Source: a virus. Taken from it: 21,401 bases of DNA. The stretch covers positions 1 to 21,401 of IMG/VR virus record IMGVR_UViG_3300029787_000392, one strand, 5' to 3'. Positions within the stretch are counted from its first letter, which is position 1; each line of letters starts with the position of its first letter. Shown here one piece after another: positions 1 to 7,705 of the stretch. A program made the translations under genes and the position numbers. Below the pieces are notes generated by a model. That model was given only the letters and a program-made list of their open reading frames with translations. It did not search any database and was not told the origin of the DNA.

Positions 1-368
1 CAATCAATCTCGCTCTATACACAAACTCTGTAACTTTAAATGGAAACACAACAGCCTATTCCGCAACAAACGAAGTAGGTAATTCAGGAACATACGCAGC
101 AGGTGGTATAACTTTAACAAGTCCAACCATCGGTTTGACAGCAACAAGCGTAACAGCTTCTACAGCATTTGTTGATTTTGCAAACGCAAGTTTTACATCA
201 GCAACAATATCTGCACAAGCAGCTTTGATCTATAATAGATCTTCAAGTGCTACAAACGCAGCTATCGCAGTTCTTGATTTCGGTGCAGTAAAGACATCAA
301 CAAACGGTACATTCACAATCGCATTCCCAACTAACGATGCTTCAAGTGCTATATTAAGATTATCTTAA
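1..368 (+). CDS. Beta-rich virion protein, 5' end outside window
   Basis: An open frame runs from base 3 to the TAA at 366-368 with no stop before it, so this is the C-terminal ~121 residues of a longer protein. The visible part is rich in Thr, Ala, Ser and Asn, has almost no charged residues and alternates polar and hydrophobic residues, which is typical of phage fibre or tail-associated beta-structure proteins. I see no catalytic motif. A TTG at 135 could act as an internal start, but the reading frame is equally convincing upstream of it, so I treat the gene as truncated by the window edge. It is followed 17 bases later by another beta-rich structural gene. The structural role is inferred from composition and neighbours only. 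Confidence 0.7.
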   Translation, partial: INLALYTNSVTLNGNTTAYSATNEVGNSGTYAAGGITLTSPTIGLTATSVTASTAFVDFANASFTSATISAQAALIYNRSSSATNAAIAVLDFGAVKTSTNGTFTIAFPTNDASSAILRLS

Positions 369-385
369 TATAAGGTAGCATTACC

Positions 386-1372
386 ATGGCAGATGCTTGG
401 GGTGAAAATAATTGGGGCGAAGGCTTTTGGGGCCAACAAAGCTCAATTACAGTATCTGTTACTGGACTATCAACAACAACAGCTATAGGAACTGAGTCAG
501 TTGTTGCAGATTCATTAGTATCAGTTTCAACTTTATCTATGACCAGTGCATTAGGCACTGCCGTAGGTGAACCTGAAAATGTCACGTTTCCTACAGGTGT
601 TTCATTCGAAACACAACTCTCTGGAGCATTAGCAATTGAAGAAGGTGCAGGAGTTGTCTTGCCAAGTCTTTCTATGGCTTTCACTGCAGGGGATGAAACA
701 GCTTCAGGCACAGTCGATGCAGGTTGGGGTAGATCTACATGGGGATCTTTTGCTTGGAACGAAAACATAACACAAGAGGTTAGCGTCACAGGTGTGACTA
801 TGACCACAGCACTTGGAACAACTACTCAAGAAGTTGGAACAGGTGTCATTGTAAGTCCAACAGGATTAGCAATGACCAGTGCGTTAGGCACAACATCTCA
901 AACAGGAACAGCAGTAGAAACTTTAGATAGTTTAACCGTTGGCGTAGCTTTATCAGGAGCAACTGTTTCTGGTGAAGGAAGTGCTGCAGTTATAGCACCT
1001 TCCGATCAATTAGACTTTTCTATAGGAACTCCTACTATTGAAATCTTTACACAAGTAGACCCTGTTGGAGTAACAATGACTTCAGCTCTTGGAACTGCTG
1101 TTGCAGAAGCTGATGCTTTAGTAACTCTAGGTAGTTTAAGTATGAGCACTACTTTAGGAACCGAAACTGTAGAGGTGGGCACAGGCGTGATTGTAAGCGT
1201 TTCAACAGTAGCCTTATCTTTTGCTGAGGGGACCACAACAACAACAGGAACAGCCACTGTTAATGTGACAGGTCTCGATTTATCAATAGTCGCAGGAAAC
1301 CCATTTGCAACACCTTGGGCAAATGTAGTAACAGGTGCAAGCAATACATGGACAGAGGTAGATGCAGCATAA
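386..1372 (+). CDS. Repeat-containing fibre/adhesin-like structural protein with Trp-Gly pentads
   Basis: The 328-residue protein starts with three Trp at five-residue spacing (W5, W10, W15, in WGENN-WGEGF-WGQQS) and has a second triad at W114, W119 and W124. The rest is built of degenerate units of roughly 22-30 residues around the core GLxMTSALGT, for example near residues 28-36, 52-58, 139-145, 163-169, 231-237 and 253-259. The units are rich in Thr, Ser, Val and Gly with few charges, so a beta-solenoid or repeated beta-hairpin fibre is likely. AAGG at 372-375 serves the ATG at 386. There is no signal peptide or membrane segment. It lies directly before the tail-fibre gene, so a role in the adhesion apparatus is inferred; the exact function is unknown. 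Confidence 0.75.
   Translation: MADAWGENNWGEGFWGQQSSITVSVTGLSTTTAIGTESVVADSLVSVSTLSMTSALGTAVGEPENVTFPTGVSFETQLSGALAIEEGAGVVLPSLSMAFTAGDETASGTVDAGWGRSTWGSFAWNENITQEVSVTGVTMTTALGTTTQEVGTGVIVSPTGLAMTSALGTTSQTGTAVETLDSLTVGVALSGATVSGEGSAAVIAPSDQLDFSIGTPTIEIFTQVDPVGVTMTSALGTAVAEADALVTLGSLSMSTTLGTETVEVGTGVIVSVSTVALSFAEGTTTTTGTATVNVTGLDLSIVAGNPFATPWANVVTGASNTWTEVDAA
452..1300 (+). repeat. Degenerate coding repeats (GLxMTSALGT units)
   Basis: At least five clear and several degenerate copies of a unit centred on MTSALGT occur, with the ATG of the core at 539, 800, 872, 1076 and 1142. The 21-base cores at 539-559 and 872-892 agree at 19 positions. Spacing varies (72 and 66 bases between the closest pairs), so this is an old, diverging protein repeat and not a recent tandem duplication. 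Confidence 0.7.
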
Positions 1373-1378
1373 AAAGTG

Positions 1379-1406
1379 TTGCTTGAATAACAAAAAAAGA
1401 TATATT
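1379..1406 (+). promoter_or_regulatory. Candidate sigma70-type promoter before the tail-fibre gene
   Basis: TTGCTT (1379-1384) and TATATT (1401-1406) are separated by 16 bases in the 50-base gap between two genes. The predicted start, about 1412, leaves only a short leader that overlaps the AGAGGT ribosome site at 1411-1416. AT-rich sequence gives such matches by chance, so this is only a candidate. Confidence 0.35.
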
Positions 1407-1422
1407 TTAGAGAGGTAAAAAC

Positions 1423-2454
1423 ATGGCAAGTACATTTACAAGTAGATTCAAATTAGAGAAGATGGAAACAGGGGCTAATGCCAATACGTGGGGCACTAGA
1501 ACAAACAATAACTTAGACGTTTTGGACGCTTTTGGAGGAGGCTATATAGCTAAATCTGTAGCAGGTTCTGCAAACATTACTCTCTCGACTGCTGATGCAG
1601 ATGCAACTGCTGAGTCCTCAAACAAAGTAATTGAACTTACAGGAGCTTTAACAGGAGACATTGTTGTATTTGTTCCTGCTACTGAAAGTGAATATGTATT
1701 TTTTAATAATACTACTGGTACTCAGACTTTAACTATTGCAGCAACAGGGCATACAGCAAATGGTTTTGCAATAGCTCAAGGAGCATACTCACATGTTTAT
1801 TGTGAAGGCTCTTCAAATTTTAAAATTTATAACTCAGTTGATAAATTAGGAGCAACAACTTTTAAAGACACTGTTACTGCTGGTTCATCAGGACAAATTA
1901 TTCTTAGAACAAATGGTGCTGTTACTGCTACAACTTTTACAGGTGATGGATCTAATCTAACAGGTGTTGAACCTTTTCCTTCTGGAACAAAACAAGTTTT
2001 CTATCAAGCATCCGCTCCAACAGGTTGGACTAAAGATACAACAGCTGCACTTAATGAAGCTACAATGGCAGTTGTGACAGGATCAGGTGGTGGAACAGGT
2101 GGTACTACTGCGTTCTTCTCATCTTTTTTAGCCACCACAAATAAAGCAGCACCTGGTCAACCTGTATCAGGTTCTGTTGCGGGAACAGTAGGAGCACATA
2201 CACTTTCTACTCCTGAAATAGCTAGTCACAGTCACCCTTTAAATAGAAGAATTGGTAACCCAACACCTGGTCAACCTATCAGTACTCCTTTTGCCCCTCA
2301 ACCTTCTAATACAAATGCTACAACTAATGCCACAGGTGGTGGTGGATCTCACACACACCCTTTTAGTGGTTCTTTATCAAGCACTACAGCAGACGTTACA
2401 ATTCCTGCCGCAGACGTAAAATATGCTAACGTCATCATAGCAGCTAAAGACTAA
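1423..2454 (+). CDS. Tail fibre protein with C-terminal HxH receptor-binding tip
   Basis: This 343-residue protein has the layout common in marine phage fibres. The N-terminal ~140 residues (beginning MASTFTSRFKLEKMETG, then NTWGTRTNNNLDVLDAF) form the probable virion-attachment and shaft part. A linker with TATTFTGDGSNLTGV spans about residues 166-182. A tip domain starting with a PTGWTK segment follows. The tip has a Gly-rich stretch and two HxH motifs, H269-S-H271 and H310-T-H312. HxH motifs in the T4 gp37 tip bind iron in a trimer, and the same role is inferred here. Two short APGQP/TPGQP repeats flank the first HxH. AGAGGT lies seven bases before the ATG. The product is probably trimeric and binds the host surface. 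Confidence 0.8.
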   Translation: MASTFTSRFKLEKMETGANANTWGTRTNNNLDVLDAFGGGYIAKSVAGSANITLSTADADATAESSNKVIELTGALTGDIVVFVPATESEYVFFNNTTGTQTLTIAATGHTANGFAIAQGAYSHVYCEGSSNFKIYNSVDKLGATTFKDTVTAGSSGQIILRTNGAVTATTFTGDGSNLTGVEPFPSGTKQVFYQASAPTGWTKDTTAALNEATMAVVTGSGGGTGGTTAFFSSFLATTNKAAPGQPVSGSVAGTVGAHTLSTPEIASHSHPLNRRIGNPTPGQPISTPFAPQPSNTNATTNATGGGGSHTHPFSGSLSSTTADVTIPAADVKYANVIIAAKD

Positions 2455-2456
2455 GG

Positions 2457-2951
2457 TTGATAATTTCACTTCAGGATAAGTATAAAGACGTTAAGATAGA
2501 TATAACAAAAGTATCTTATTTCAAGGATTTTTTTAAGTTAGAAAAAAATTTTGATTTTAACACATTAGCTTTTCTTTTAGATAGGAAAGAAAATGGTAAT
2601 TATTATAGTCCTAATGGTAAAATTAAATTACGTAATTTTGATATTTTTGATGAGGGTAAATTTTTTTCAAATTTTGTTAAAAACATATTGTTAAACCAAA
2701 ACTTTACAAAAATAGACACGGACATTTTTGCTTCAATGAGTAAAATTGGATTAAGTGAAAATCATCAAGACGTAGAATCAGTCTTTCTTTTTCCACTACT
2801 AGGATCAGTAGTATATAATATTTATAATGAAAATAATTTTAATTCATATTATATGAATGTTGGAGATTTATTAGTAATACCAAAAAATATAATTCATTCA
2901 GCAATACCTTTATGTCCTAGAATAGTTATATCAGTAGGAGTATTTGATTAA
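2457..2951 (+). CDS. Cupin/JmjC-like Fe(II)-dependent oxygenase-fold protein, TTG start
   Basis: The 164-residue protein has a C-terminal double-stranded beta-helix signature: H103-Q-D105, then G116 at the 13-residue spacing typical of Cupin_4/Cupin_8/JmjC hydroxylases, followed by VGDLLVIPKNIIHSA with G136-D137 and the distal H147. H103, D105 and H147 fit an Fe(II) facial triad. The N-terminal half is Lys/Asn-rich and unfamiliar. An in-frame stop at 2445-2447 and the absence of any ATG before residue 94 make TTG 2457 the best start. It lies two bases after the fibre-gene stop, so reinitiation is likely. The gene is far more AT-rich than the structural genes (14 G/C in bases 2461-2520). Substrate unknown; a virion, glycan or host component is possible. 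Confidence 0.6.
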   Translation: MIISLQDKYKDVKIDITKVSYFKDFFKLEKNFDFNTLAFLLDRKENGNYYSPNGKIKLRNFDIFDEGKFFSNFVKNILLNQNFTKIDTDIFASMSKIGLSENHQDVESVFLFPLLGSVVYNIYNENNFNSYYMNVGDLLVIPKNIIHSAIPLCPRIVISVGVFD

Positions 2952-3415
2952 TGCCTATATTTGACCCTGATGGAAAGTGCCCTCTTTTGAAAGGAAAATG
3001 TATTAAACATAAGTGCCTTTGGTACAATATGCTTCAAGGTAAAAATCCACAAACAGGTTTAGATGTTCAAGAATGGGGTTGTTCTATTGCTTGGATTCCT
3101 CTACTTTTAGTAGAAAATTCTAGACAAACAATGCAAGTTCAAGCAGCTACAGAATCCTTTAGAAATGAAATGGTTGATTCTAATAAAGCTATGGAAGGTC
3201 TTTTGCAAAAAAGTGATACAGCGTCTAATTTAATGAGAAATACTACGACAATATTTAATTTATTAGCTAATATGCAAAGATCTGTAACGGATGGTAATAA
3301 AAAATTAGCAGATGAAACAATTGGACAATTAAGCAATAATAATATAAAAATTAATAAGAAGCCAAAAAAGGCTTTAGCTAAAAAGGTGAAAAAAAATGGC
3401 AACAACAGTAAATAA
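2951..3415 (+). CDS. Small protein with N-terminal four-Cys cluster, function unknown
   Basis: The 154-residue protein begins with four cysteines, C10, C17, C22 and C44, plus H20, in a conserved-looking region with CPLLKGKCIKHKC and EWGCSIAWIPLLLVENSRQ. The cluster could bind zinc or an iron-sulfur centre; this is inference. Residues ~55-115 look helical and amphipathic, and the C-terminus is a Lys-rich tail (KKPKKALAKKVKKNG). The ATG overlaps the previous stop as TAATG, indicating translational coupling to the cupin gene. The 3' end overlaps the next gene by 20 bases. I recognise the N-terminal pattern from marine phage genomes but know no assigned role. Confidence 0.65.
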   Translation: MPIFDPDGKCPLLKGKCIKHKCLWYNMLQGKNPQTGLDVQEWGCSIAWIPLLLVENSRQTMQVQAATESFRNEMVDSNKAMEGLLQKSDTASNLMRNTTTIFNLLANMQRSVTDGNKKLADETIGQLSNNNIKINKKPKKALAKKVKKNGNNSK

Positions 3416-3878
3416 TACTACTGCAAATTCAAGAATAACAATTATTTTTGATGCAGATCTTAACATGGAAAATACAAATGATGGACCAAGATCAGGAACA
3501 GGCAATACTGAATCTGATGTTCAGATAGATAATAAATCTTATTTAAACATTAGATCTCACACTGAAATAGATGCTAGTGTTCACGCTTTACAGTGGAGTG
3601 CTACAACCAACACAGGTGAGTTAGAATACACTGATACTAGAGCAAATGATTCTTTATCAGAATTTCCACAATGGGCCACAAATGTTGTCATAAGATGTGA
3701 GGCTCAAGATGCTTGGCAAGTCGCTTACGATGCAAACGTTTCAGCACAGTTTACAACTTGGCAAAACGCAAATCCTGAAGCCAATGTAGATACCTTTGTT
3801 CCAAACTCTTCTCAAGCTACTAGCGTAGCTGATACAGAAAGAACTACTTATCTTTCTGCACACAGTATTACTTTTTAG
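3396..3878 (+). CDS. Hypothetical phage structural-region protein
   Basis: The 160-residue acidic protein has an N-terminal beta-rich part rich in Thr, Asn and Ser, followed by SHTEIDASVHALQWSATTNTG, which suggests a strand-rich fold. The C-terminal ~60 residues look more helical (DAWQVAYDANVSAQFTTWQNA). No enzyme motif is visible. AAAGGTG just before the ATG serves as ribosome site inside the 20-base overlap with the upstream gene. Its place behind the fibre genes suggests a tail-associated or chaperone role, but the sequence gives no direct evidence. Confidence 0.6.
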   Translation: MATTVNNTTANSRITIIFDADLNMENTNDGPRSGTGNTESDVQIDNKSYLNIRSHTEIDASVHALQWSATTNTGELEYTDTRANDSLSEFPQWATNVVIRCEAQDAWQVAYDANVSAQFTTWQNANPEANVDTFVPNSSQATSVADTERTTYLSAHSITF

Positions 3879-3888
3879 TAACTCTGTG

Positions 3889-3894
3889 TATAAA
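3889..3894 (+). promoter_or_regulatory. -10-like TATAAA six bases before an SD-less start
   Basis: TATAAA at 3889-3894 is followed by six bases and the ATG at 3901, where no Shine-Dalgarno is visible. No good -35 is seen at 16-18 bases upstream. It matches the pattern at 5867, 9937 and 20213, where a promoter would give a leaderless or nearly leaderless mRNA. Confidence 0.25.
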
Positions 3895-3900
3895 TAGAAA

Positions 3901-4446
3901 ATGAAAGAATATATTTTAGAAGTCAAAAAAATAATTCCATCTAAATTTTGTGAAAAAATAATTAATTATTTCGATAAAGATTATTATAATGCTCATACAA
4001 CAGGGCATGGAGTTGACAAAAACATACGAAATTGCGTTACAAGAAATGTATTAGAAACAAAAACACTTGGTGAAAAAATATGTTCAAATGCAATTAAAGA
4101 AAAATTATTTGAATGCGTTTTGCACTATCAAAAAAAATTTGACATAGATATAAAAGAAATATCTCAATTAGATATCTTAAAATACGAGACAAATAAATAC
4201 AAAGCAGGGTATGATTTTCATCAGGACTTTGGTAAAGGATGCACAGAAAGACATCTTTCTATTTCAATTTGTTTAAATAATGACTATGAAGGAGGAGAGT
4301 TTGTTTTTGATTTATCTTCTGGTAAACACGTTCTTCCTCAAAATGTAGGGGATGCAGTTATTTTCCCATCCAACTTTATGTTTCCTCATCAAGTCAATAA
4401 AATAACTAGAGGCACAAGATATGCCTTGATAGGATGGGTATACTAA
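3901..4446 (+). CDS. 2-oxoglutarate/Fe(II)-dependent oxygenase, prolyl-4-hydroxylase-like
   Basis: The 181-residue protein carries the full prolyl-4-hydroxylase-type signature: H107-Q-D109 in YDFHQDFG, EGGEF at 130-134, GDAVIFPSNFMFPH ending in the distal H163, and R173 in RGTRYALIGWVY for the 2-oxoglutarate carboxylate. H107, D109 and H163 would bind Fe(II). Such enzymes hydroxylate protein side chains or small molecules using oxygen and 2-oxoglutarate. The length is that of a single-domain enzyme. No Shine-Dalgarno precedes the ATG. The gene is coupled by TAATG to a second oxygenase-like gene, which is followed by a glycosyltransferase, so glycan or virion-protein modification is plausible. 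Substrate unknown. Confidence 0.8.
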   Translation: MKEYILEVKKIIPSKFCEKIINYFDKDYYNAHTTGHGVDKNIRNCVTRNVLETKTLGEKICSNAIKEKLFECVLHYQKKFDIDIKEISQLDILKYETNKYKAGYDFHQDFGKGCTERHLSISICLNNDYEGGEFVFDLSSGKHVLPQNVGDAVIFPSNFMFPHQVNKITRGTRYALIGWVY

Positions 4447-5048
4447 TGGAACCTATTTTTATAAAAGAATTTTTACCACCTCAAATACTGAATTTAAGTT
4501 ATTCTTATTGTGTTTTAAAATTTAGTAATCAAAAAAAATTCACTATAGATAATCAAACAGATTCATTATGTTCTGAATACAGCGATTTTTACATGGAAAC
4601 ATTAATGGATGCTAGCACGCCTGTGGTAGAACAAAATGTTGGAAAAAAACTTTGGCCAACATATTCTTATTTTAGAATTTATGATAAAGGTTCTGATCTT
4701 AAAATTCATACAGATAGAGAAGCTTGTGAATACACTGTCGCTCTCTGTCTAGGAGCAGATCCTGTAGACAAACCTTATGAAATATTTGTTGGAGAAAAAG
4801 ACGAAGCCTCTGATTATAAATATTATAACAAACAAAAAGAGTACAATAGATATAGAATTGACCATAAATTTTCAATGGTTCCTAATAATGCTGTATTGTT
4901 TAAAGGAATGGATAAAATTCATTGGAGAGAAATGTGTACACATGATCATTTTATGACTGTTTTTTTACACTACGTTGATCAAGATGGTCCTTATAAAAAA
5001 TACAAATTTGATGAAAGAAGTAAATTAGGGGAGGATCCAGAAAAATGA
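4446..5048 (+). CDS. 2OG-Fe(II) oxygenase-like protein (HTD...H)
   Basis: The 200-residue product (ATG at 4446, overlapping the previous stop as TAATG; an in-frame ATG at 4434 is an alternative) has LWPTYSYFRIYDKGSDLKIHTDR with H88-T-D90, followed by YTVALCLG. It then has VPNNAVLFKGMDKIHWREM with the distal H159 and a final strand MTVFLHYVDQDGPY. This is the layout of small phage P4H-like oxygenases with an HxD...H triad. A clear 2-oxoglutarate-binding Arg after H159 is less obvious than in the upstream enzyme; R161 or another residue may serve. AGGA at 4430-4433 is a possible ribosome site. It overlaps the glycosyltransferase gene by ATGA, so the three products are probably made together. 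Confidence 0.65.
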   Translation: MEPIFIKEFLPPQILNLSYSYCVLKFSNQKKFTIDNQTDSLCSEYSDFYMETLMDASTPVVEQNVGKKLWPTYSYFRIYDKGSDLKIHTDREACEYTVALCLGADPVDKPYEIFVGEKDEASDYKYYNKQKEYNRYRIDHKFSMVPNNAVLFKGMDKIHWREMCTHDHFMTVFLHYVDQDGPYKKYKFDERSKLGEDPEK

Positions 5049-5860
5049 TAAAACCAGAAGAAATAAAAAATAAAAACTTCAAGATATTTTTAGGCATGCC
5101 AATGTATGGTGGGATGTTAACAGAGAGCACGTTGCATGGATTATTGGAACTACAAGCATGGACTGTAGCTAACAATGTTGGAATGAGAGTACAAACTATG
5201 GGCAATGAAAGTCTCATAACAAGAGCTAGAAATACAATTGTATCAATGATGATGGATCAACAAGATTTTGTAGCAACACATCTTTTGTTTATAGACGCTG
5301 ATATTGGTTTTTCATGGCAAAATATTCAAAGATTATTATGCATAGATAAAGATGTAGCTTGTGGTATTTATCCTAGAAAACACATTTATTTAGAAAAAAT
5401 AAAAAAAATTTTAGAAGATAATCCAAATTCTACTCCTGATGACATTGAAGCTAGAGCCTTGGGTTATAATGTAAATTTTGATGATCCTCTTAATTTAAAA
5501 GGTGAGCATGGTTTCTTTCCTGTACAAGAAGCAGCCACTGGTATGATGTTGGTTAAAAGAGAAGTATTTAGAACTATGATGAAAAAGTTTCCTGAAAGAA
5601 AGTATGAGTCTGATCAAATAGTAAACGGTGGGTCTTACAAGTCTGATAACTGTTATGATCTGTTTGCTGTAGGACCTTATGAAACAAAAAGTACACAAGG
5701 TAAACCTCAAAAAAGATATTTGTCAGAAGATTATTACTTCTCCAGACTTTGGCAAGAGTGTGGTGGTCAAATTTGGGCTGATTTAGCAATGCCTTTGACT
5801 CACTTTGGTAATAGAGCATTTAAAGGTCATGTTGGGTCTTTAGTTGCTAAAAAAGACTAA
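5045..5860 (+). CDS. GT-A-fold glycosyltransferase-like protein
   Basis: The 271-residue protein has the GT-A pattern seen in many phage glycosyltransferases. It opens with a strand at residues 12-20 (NFKIFLGMP), has S56LITRARN63 before the donor-site helix, and then HLLFIDADIGF with the DxD motif D84-A-D86 for the metal-nucleotide-sugar. An ATGMMLVKREVF segment lies near residues 163-174, and RYLSEDYYFSRLW near 226-238 may supply the acceptor-side acid. A tail HFGNRAFKGHVG follows. There is no membrane segment, so the enzyme is cytoplasmic. The start ATGA overlaps the upstream stop, with GGGGAGGA nearby. It could glycosylate virion proteins or phage DNA; the acceptor cannot be read from sequence. 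Confidence 0.75.
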   Translation: MIKPEEIKNKNFKIFLGMPMYGGMLTESTLHGLLELQAWTVANNVGMRVQTMGNESLITRARNTIVSMMMDQQDFVATHLLFIDADIGFSWQNIQRLLCIDKDVACGIYPRKHIYLEKIKKILEDNPNSTPDDIEARALGYNVNFDDPLNLKGEHGFFPVQEAATGMMLVKREVFRTMMKKFPERKYESDQIVNGGSYKSDNCYDLFAVGPYETKSTQGKPQKRYLSEDYYFSRLWQECGGQIWADLAMPLTHFGNRAFKGHVGSLVAKKD

Positions 5861-5872
5861 TTTATATATATT
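5844..5872 (+). promoter_or_regulatory. Candidate promoter giving a leaderless mRNA for the nozzle-like gene
   Basis: TTGCTA (5844-5849) and TATATT (5867-5872) have a 17-base spacer. The -10 ends only six bases before the ATG at 5879, and no Shine-Dalgarno is present in the gap (GGCGCT), so transcription would begin at or next to the start codon. The -35 lies inside the end of the glycosyltransferase gene. Confidence 0.4.
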
Positions 5873-5878
5873 GGCGCT

Positions 5879-7705
5879 ATGCCCTTAGTAAATTTTAGAC
5901 CAAACCCCGGTATCAATAAAGAAGTAACTGACTACACAGGCGAAGGCAAGTGGACAGATGGTGATAATGTACGATTTTTTCAAGGATTACCTCAAAAAAT
6001 TAAAGGTTGGCAAAAGTTTATATCTACCACTTTGGTGGGAGTAGTAAGAGATCAACATGCATGGATATCTCTTGACGGAACAAGACACGATGCCGTGGGC
6101 ACAGATAGAAAACTATATATTATACAAGAAGGTTTAGCCTACGATATTACTCCTATTAGAGAGACACAAGCTCTAACCAATCCTTTTACAACAAATGCAA
6201 CAACTTCTGTTGTGGTGACTGACACAGCTCATGGTGCACAAAAAGGTGACTTTGTTACTTTCGATTCTTTTTCAGCTATTAATGGTCTTGATATGAATAA
6301 AGAATTTGAAGTTACCTCTGTAGCAAATAATAATGCCTATGTGGTAACAGCGACCTCTGCTGCTTCTGGATCAACTTCAGGAGGCGGTGGCACAGGTAAT
6401 GCAAAGTATCAAATTAATATTGGACCTGAGTTTTCTGTGCCTGCTTTTGGTTGGGGAACAGATACTTGGAGTTCTGGTACATGGGGCACACCTTCCTCAT
6501 CTTCTAATGTGACGCTTGAAGCAAGACAATGGTCATTAGATAATTTTGGTGAAGACTTAATTGCAGTAGTCTTGAATGGTGGTGCTTTTAAATGGGATAC
6601 ATCAGGAGGCGTAGCAACAAGAGCAGCAGCTATTACAAACGCACCAACTAAGTCAAGATTAGGATTAGTATCCACACCTGACAGACATTTACTTTTAATG
6701 GGTTCTCAACCAACTATCGGTGGAACTAATGCTCAAGATGATTTACTTATAAGATTTTCAAACCAAGAAGATATTGAAACATATCAACCTACAGCAGAGA
6801 ATACTGCAGGCACATTAAGAATTGCTGACGGATCACGGATCGTAGCAGCAGAACGTTCAAGGGGTCAGATACTTGTTTGGACAGATACTTCTCTACACTC
6901 TATGCAATTCATTGGTCCTCCTTTTACTTTTGGTTTAAGACAACTTGGTCAAAACTGTGGCATCATAGGACAACATGCAGGTATAGATATTAATGGTGTT
7001 TCTTATTGGATGTCTCAAGATTCTTTCTTTCTCTTTGATGGTACAGTTAAAAAATTACCTTGCACAGTGGAGCAATACATATTTGATAATATTAATCAAA
7101 CAGGATCTGAAAATGCTTTTGCAGGTCACAACGGTGAATATAACGAAATTTTATGGTTTTATAATAGAACAGGATCAGATCAAATTAATGCAGTAGTTGC
7201 TTATAACTACTTAGAGCAAACTTGGTGGATTGGAACATTAGATAGAACAGCTTGGATTGATAGAGAGGTTTATGACAATCCAGTAGCATCGGATTATTTA
7301 CCTACAACTACAGCCAACAATGAAGTTATATCTGGACTTACCGATGGAGCTACTCAAATGTTTTTACACGAGGTTGGTAACAACGGTGACGATGAAGCTA
7401 TTACTGCTTACGTTAAATCAGGTTCTGTTGAAATAGGTCAAGGAGATGAATTTTCTTTTGTATCAAAGCTTATTCCTGATGTGCAAAATCAAGAGGGAAC
7501 TTTAAATATGAATTTAGAATTTAAAAACTATCCTAACAATAGCACTAGCGTAATAAAAACTACTAGCTTTGTAGATAGCACAGAGTTTGTAAGTCTTAGA
7601 GGAAGAGGTAGAGAGTTTACAGTCAATGTTATTTCTAACACCACAGGAACAGCTTGGAGATTAGGCACACAACGTTTTGAAATACAGCCCGATGGTAGAA
7701 GATAA
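5879..7705 (+). CDS. Large tail nozzle/DNA-stabilisation-like structural protein
   Basis: The 608-residue protein begins MPLVNFRPNPGINKEVTDY and has TGEGKWTDGDNVRFFQGLPQ, an N-terminus I recognise from a widespread phage tail family annotated as tail, nozzle or P22 gp10-like stabilisation protein. Residues ~105-175 form a beta-rich insert (DTAHGAQKGDFVTF... ending in a Gly-Ser-rich linker). A Trp triad W192, W197, W202 (GWGTDTWSSGTWG) follows. The remainder is rich in Trp-anchored beta repeats, as expected for a beta-propeller nozzle, for example QILVWTDTSLHSMQF and VSYWMSQDSFFLF. It probably forms the ring or nozzle through which DNA leaves. The start has no Shine-Dalgarno. The 3' end overlaps the next gene by 14 bases. 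Confidence 0.7.
   Translation: MPLVNFRPNPGINKEVTDYTGEGKWTDGDNVRFFQGLPQKIKGWQKFISTTLVGVVRDQHAWISLDGTRHDAVGTDRKLYIIQEGLAYDITPIRETQALTNPFTTNATTSVVVTDTAHGAQKGDFVTFDSFSAINGLDMNKEFEVTSVANNNAYVVTATSAASGSTSGGGGTGNAKYQINIGPEFSVPAFGWGTDTWSSGTWGTPSSSSNVTLEARQWSLDNFGEDLIAVVLNGGAFKWDTSGGVATRAAAITNAPTKSRLGLVSTPDRHLLLMGSQPTIGGTNAQDDLLIRFSNQEDIETYQPTAENTAGTLRIADGSRIVAAERSRGQILVWTDTSLHSMQFIGPPFTFGLRQLGQNCGIIGQHAGIDINGVSYWMSQDSFFLFDGTVKKLPCTVEQYIFDNINQTGSENAFAGHNGEYNEILWFYNRTGSDQINAVVAYNYLEQTWWIGTLDRTAWIDREVYDNPVASDYLPTTTANNEVISGLTDGATQMFLHEVGNNGDDEAITAYVKSGSVEIGQGDEFSFVSKLIPDVQNQEGTLNMNLEFKNYPNNSTSVIKTTSFVDSTEFVSLRGRGREFTVNVISNTTGTAWRLGTQRFEIQPDGRR

Noticed and set aside
349-807. A 152-codon minus-strand frame opposite the repeat adhesin
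   Set aside because: It mirrors the repeats of the sense gene, has no ribosome site or recognisable motif, and lies fully inside a well-supported gene.
452-1300. CRISPR-like or regulatory DNA repeats
   Set aside because: The repeats are in frame, diverged at third positions and irregularly spaced, which is protein repeat evolution and not an array.
2400-2500. Programmed frameshift joining the tail-fibre and cupin genes
   Set aside because: No slippery heptamer or downstream structure is visible, and both parts make sense as separate proteins.
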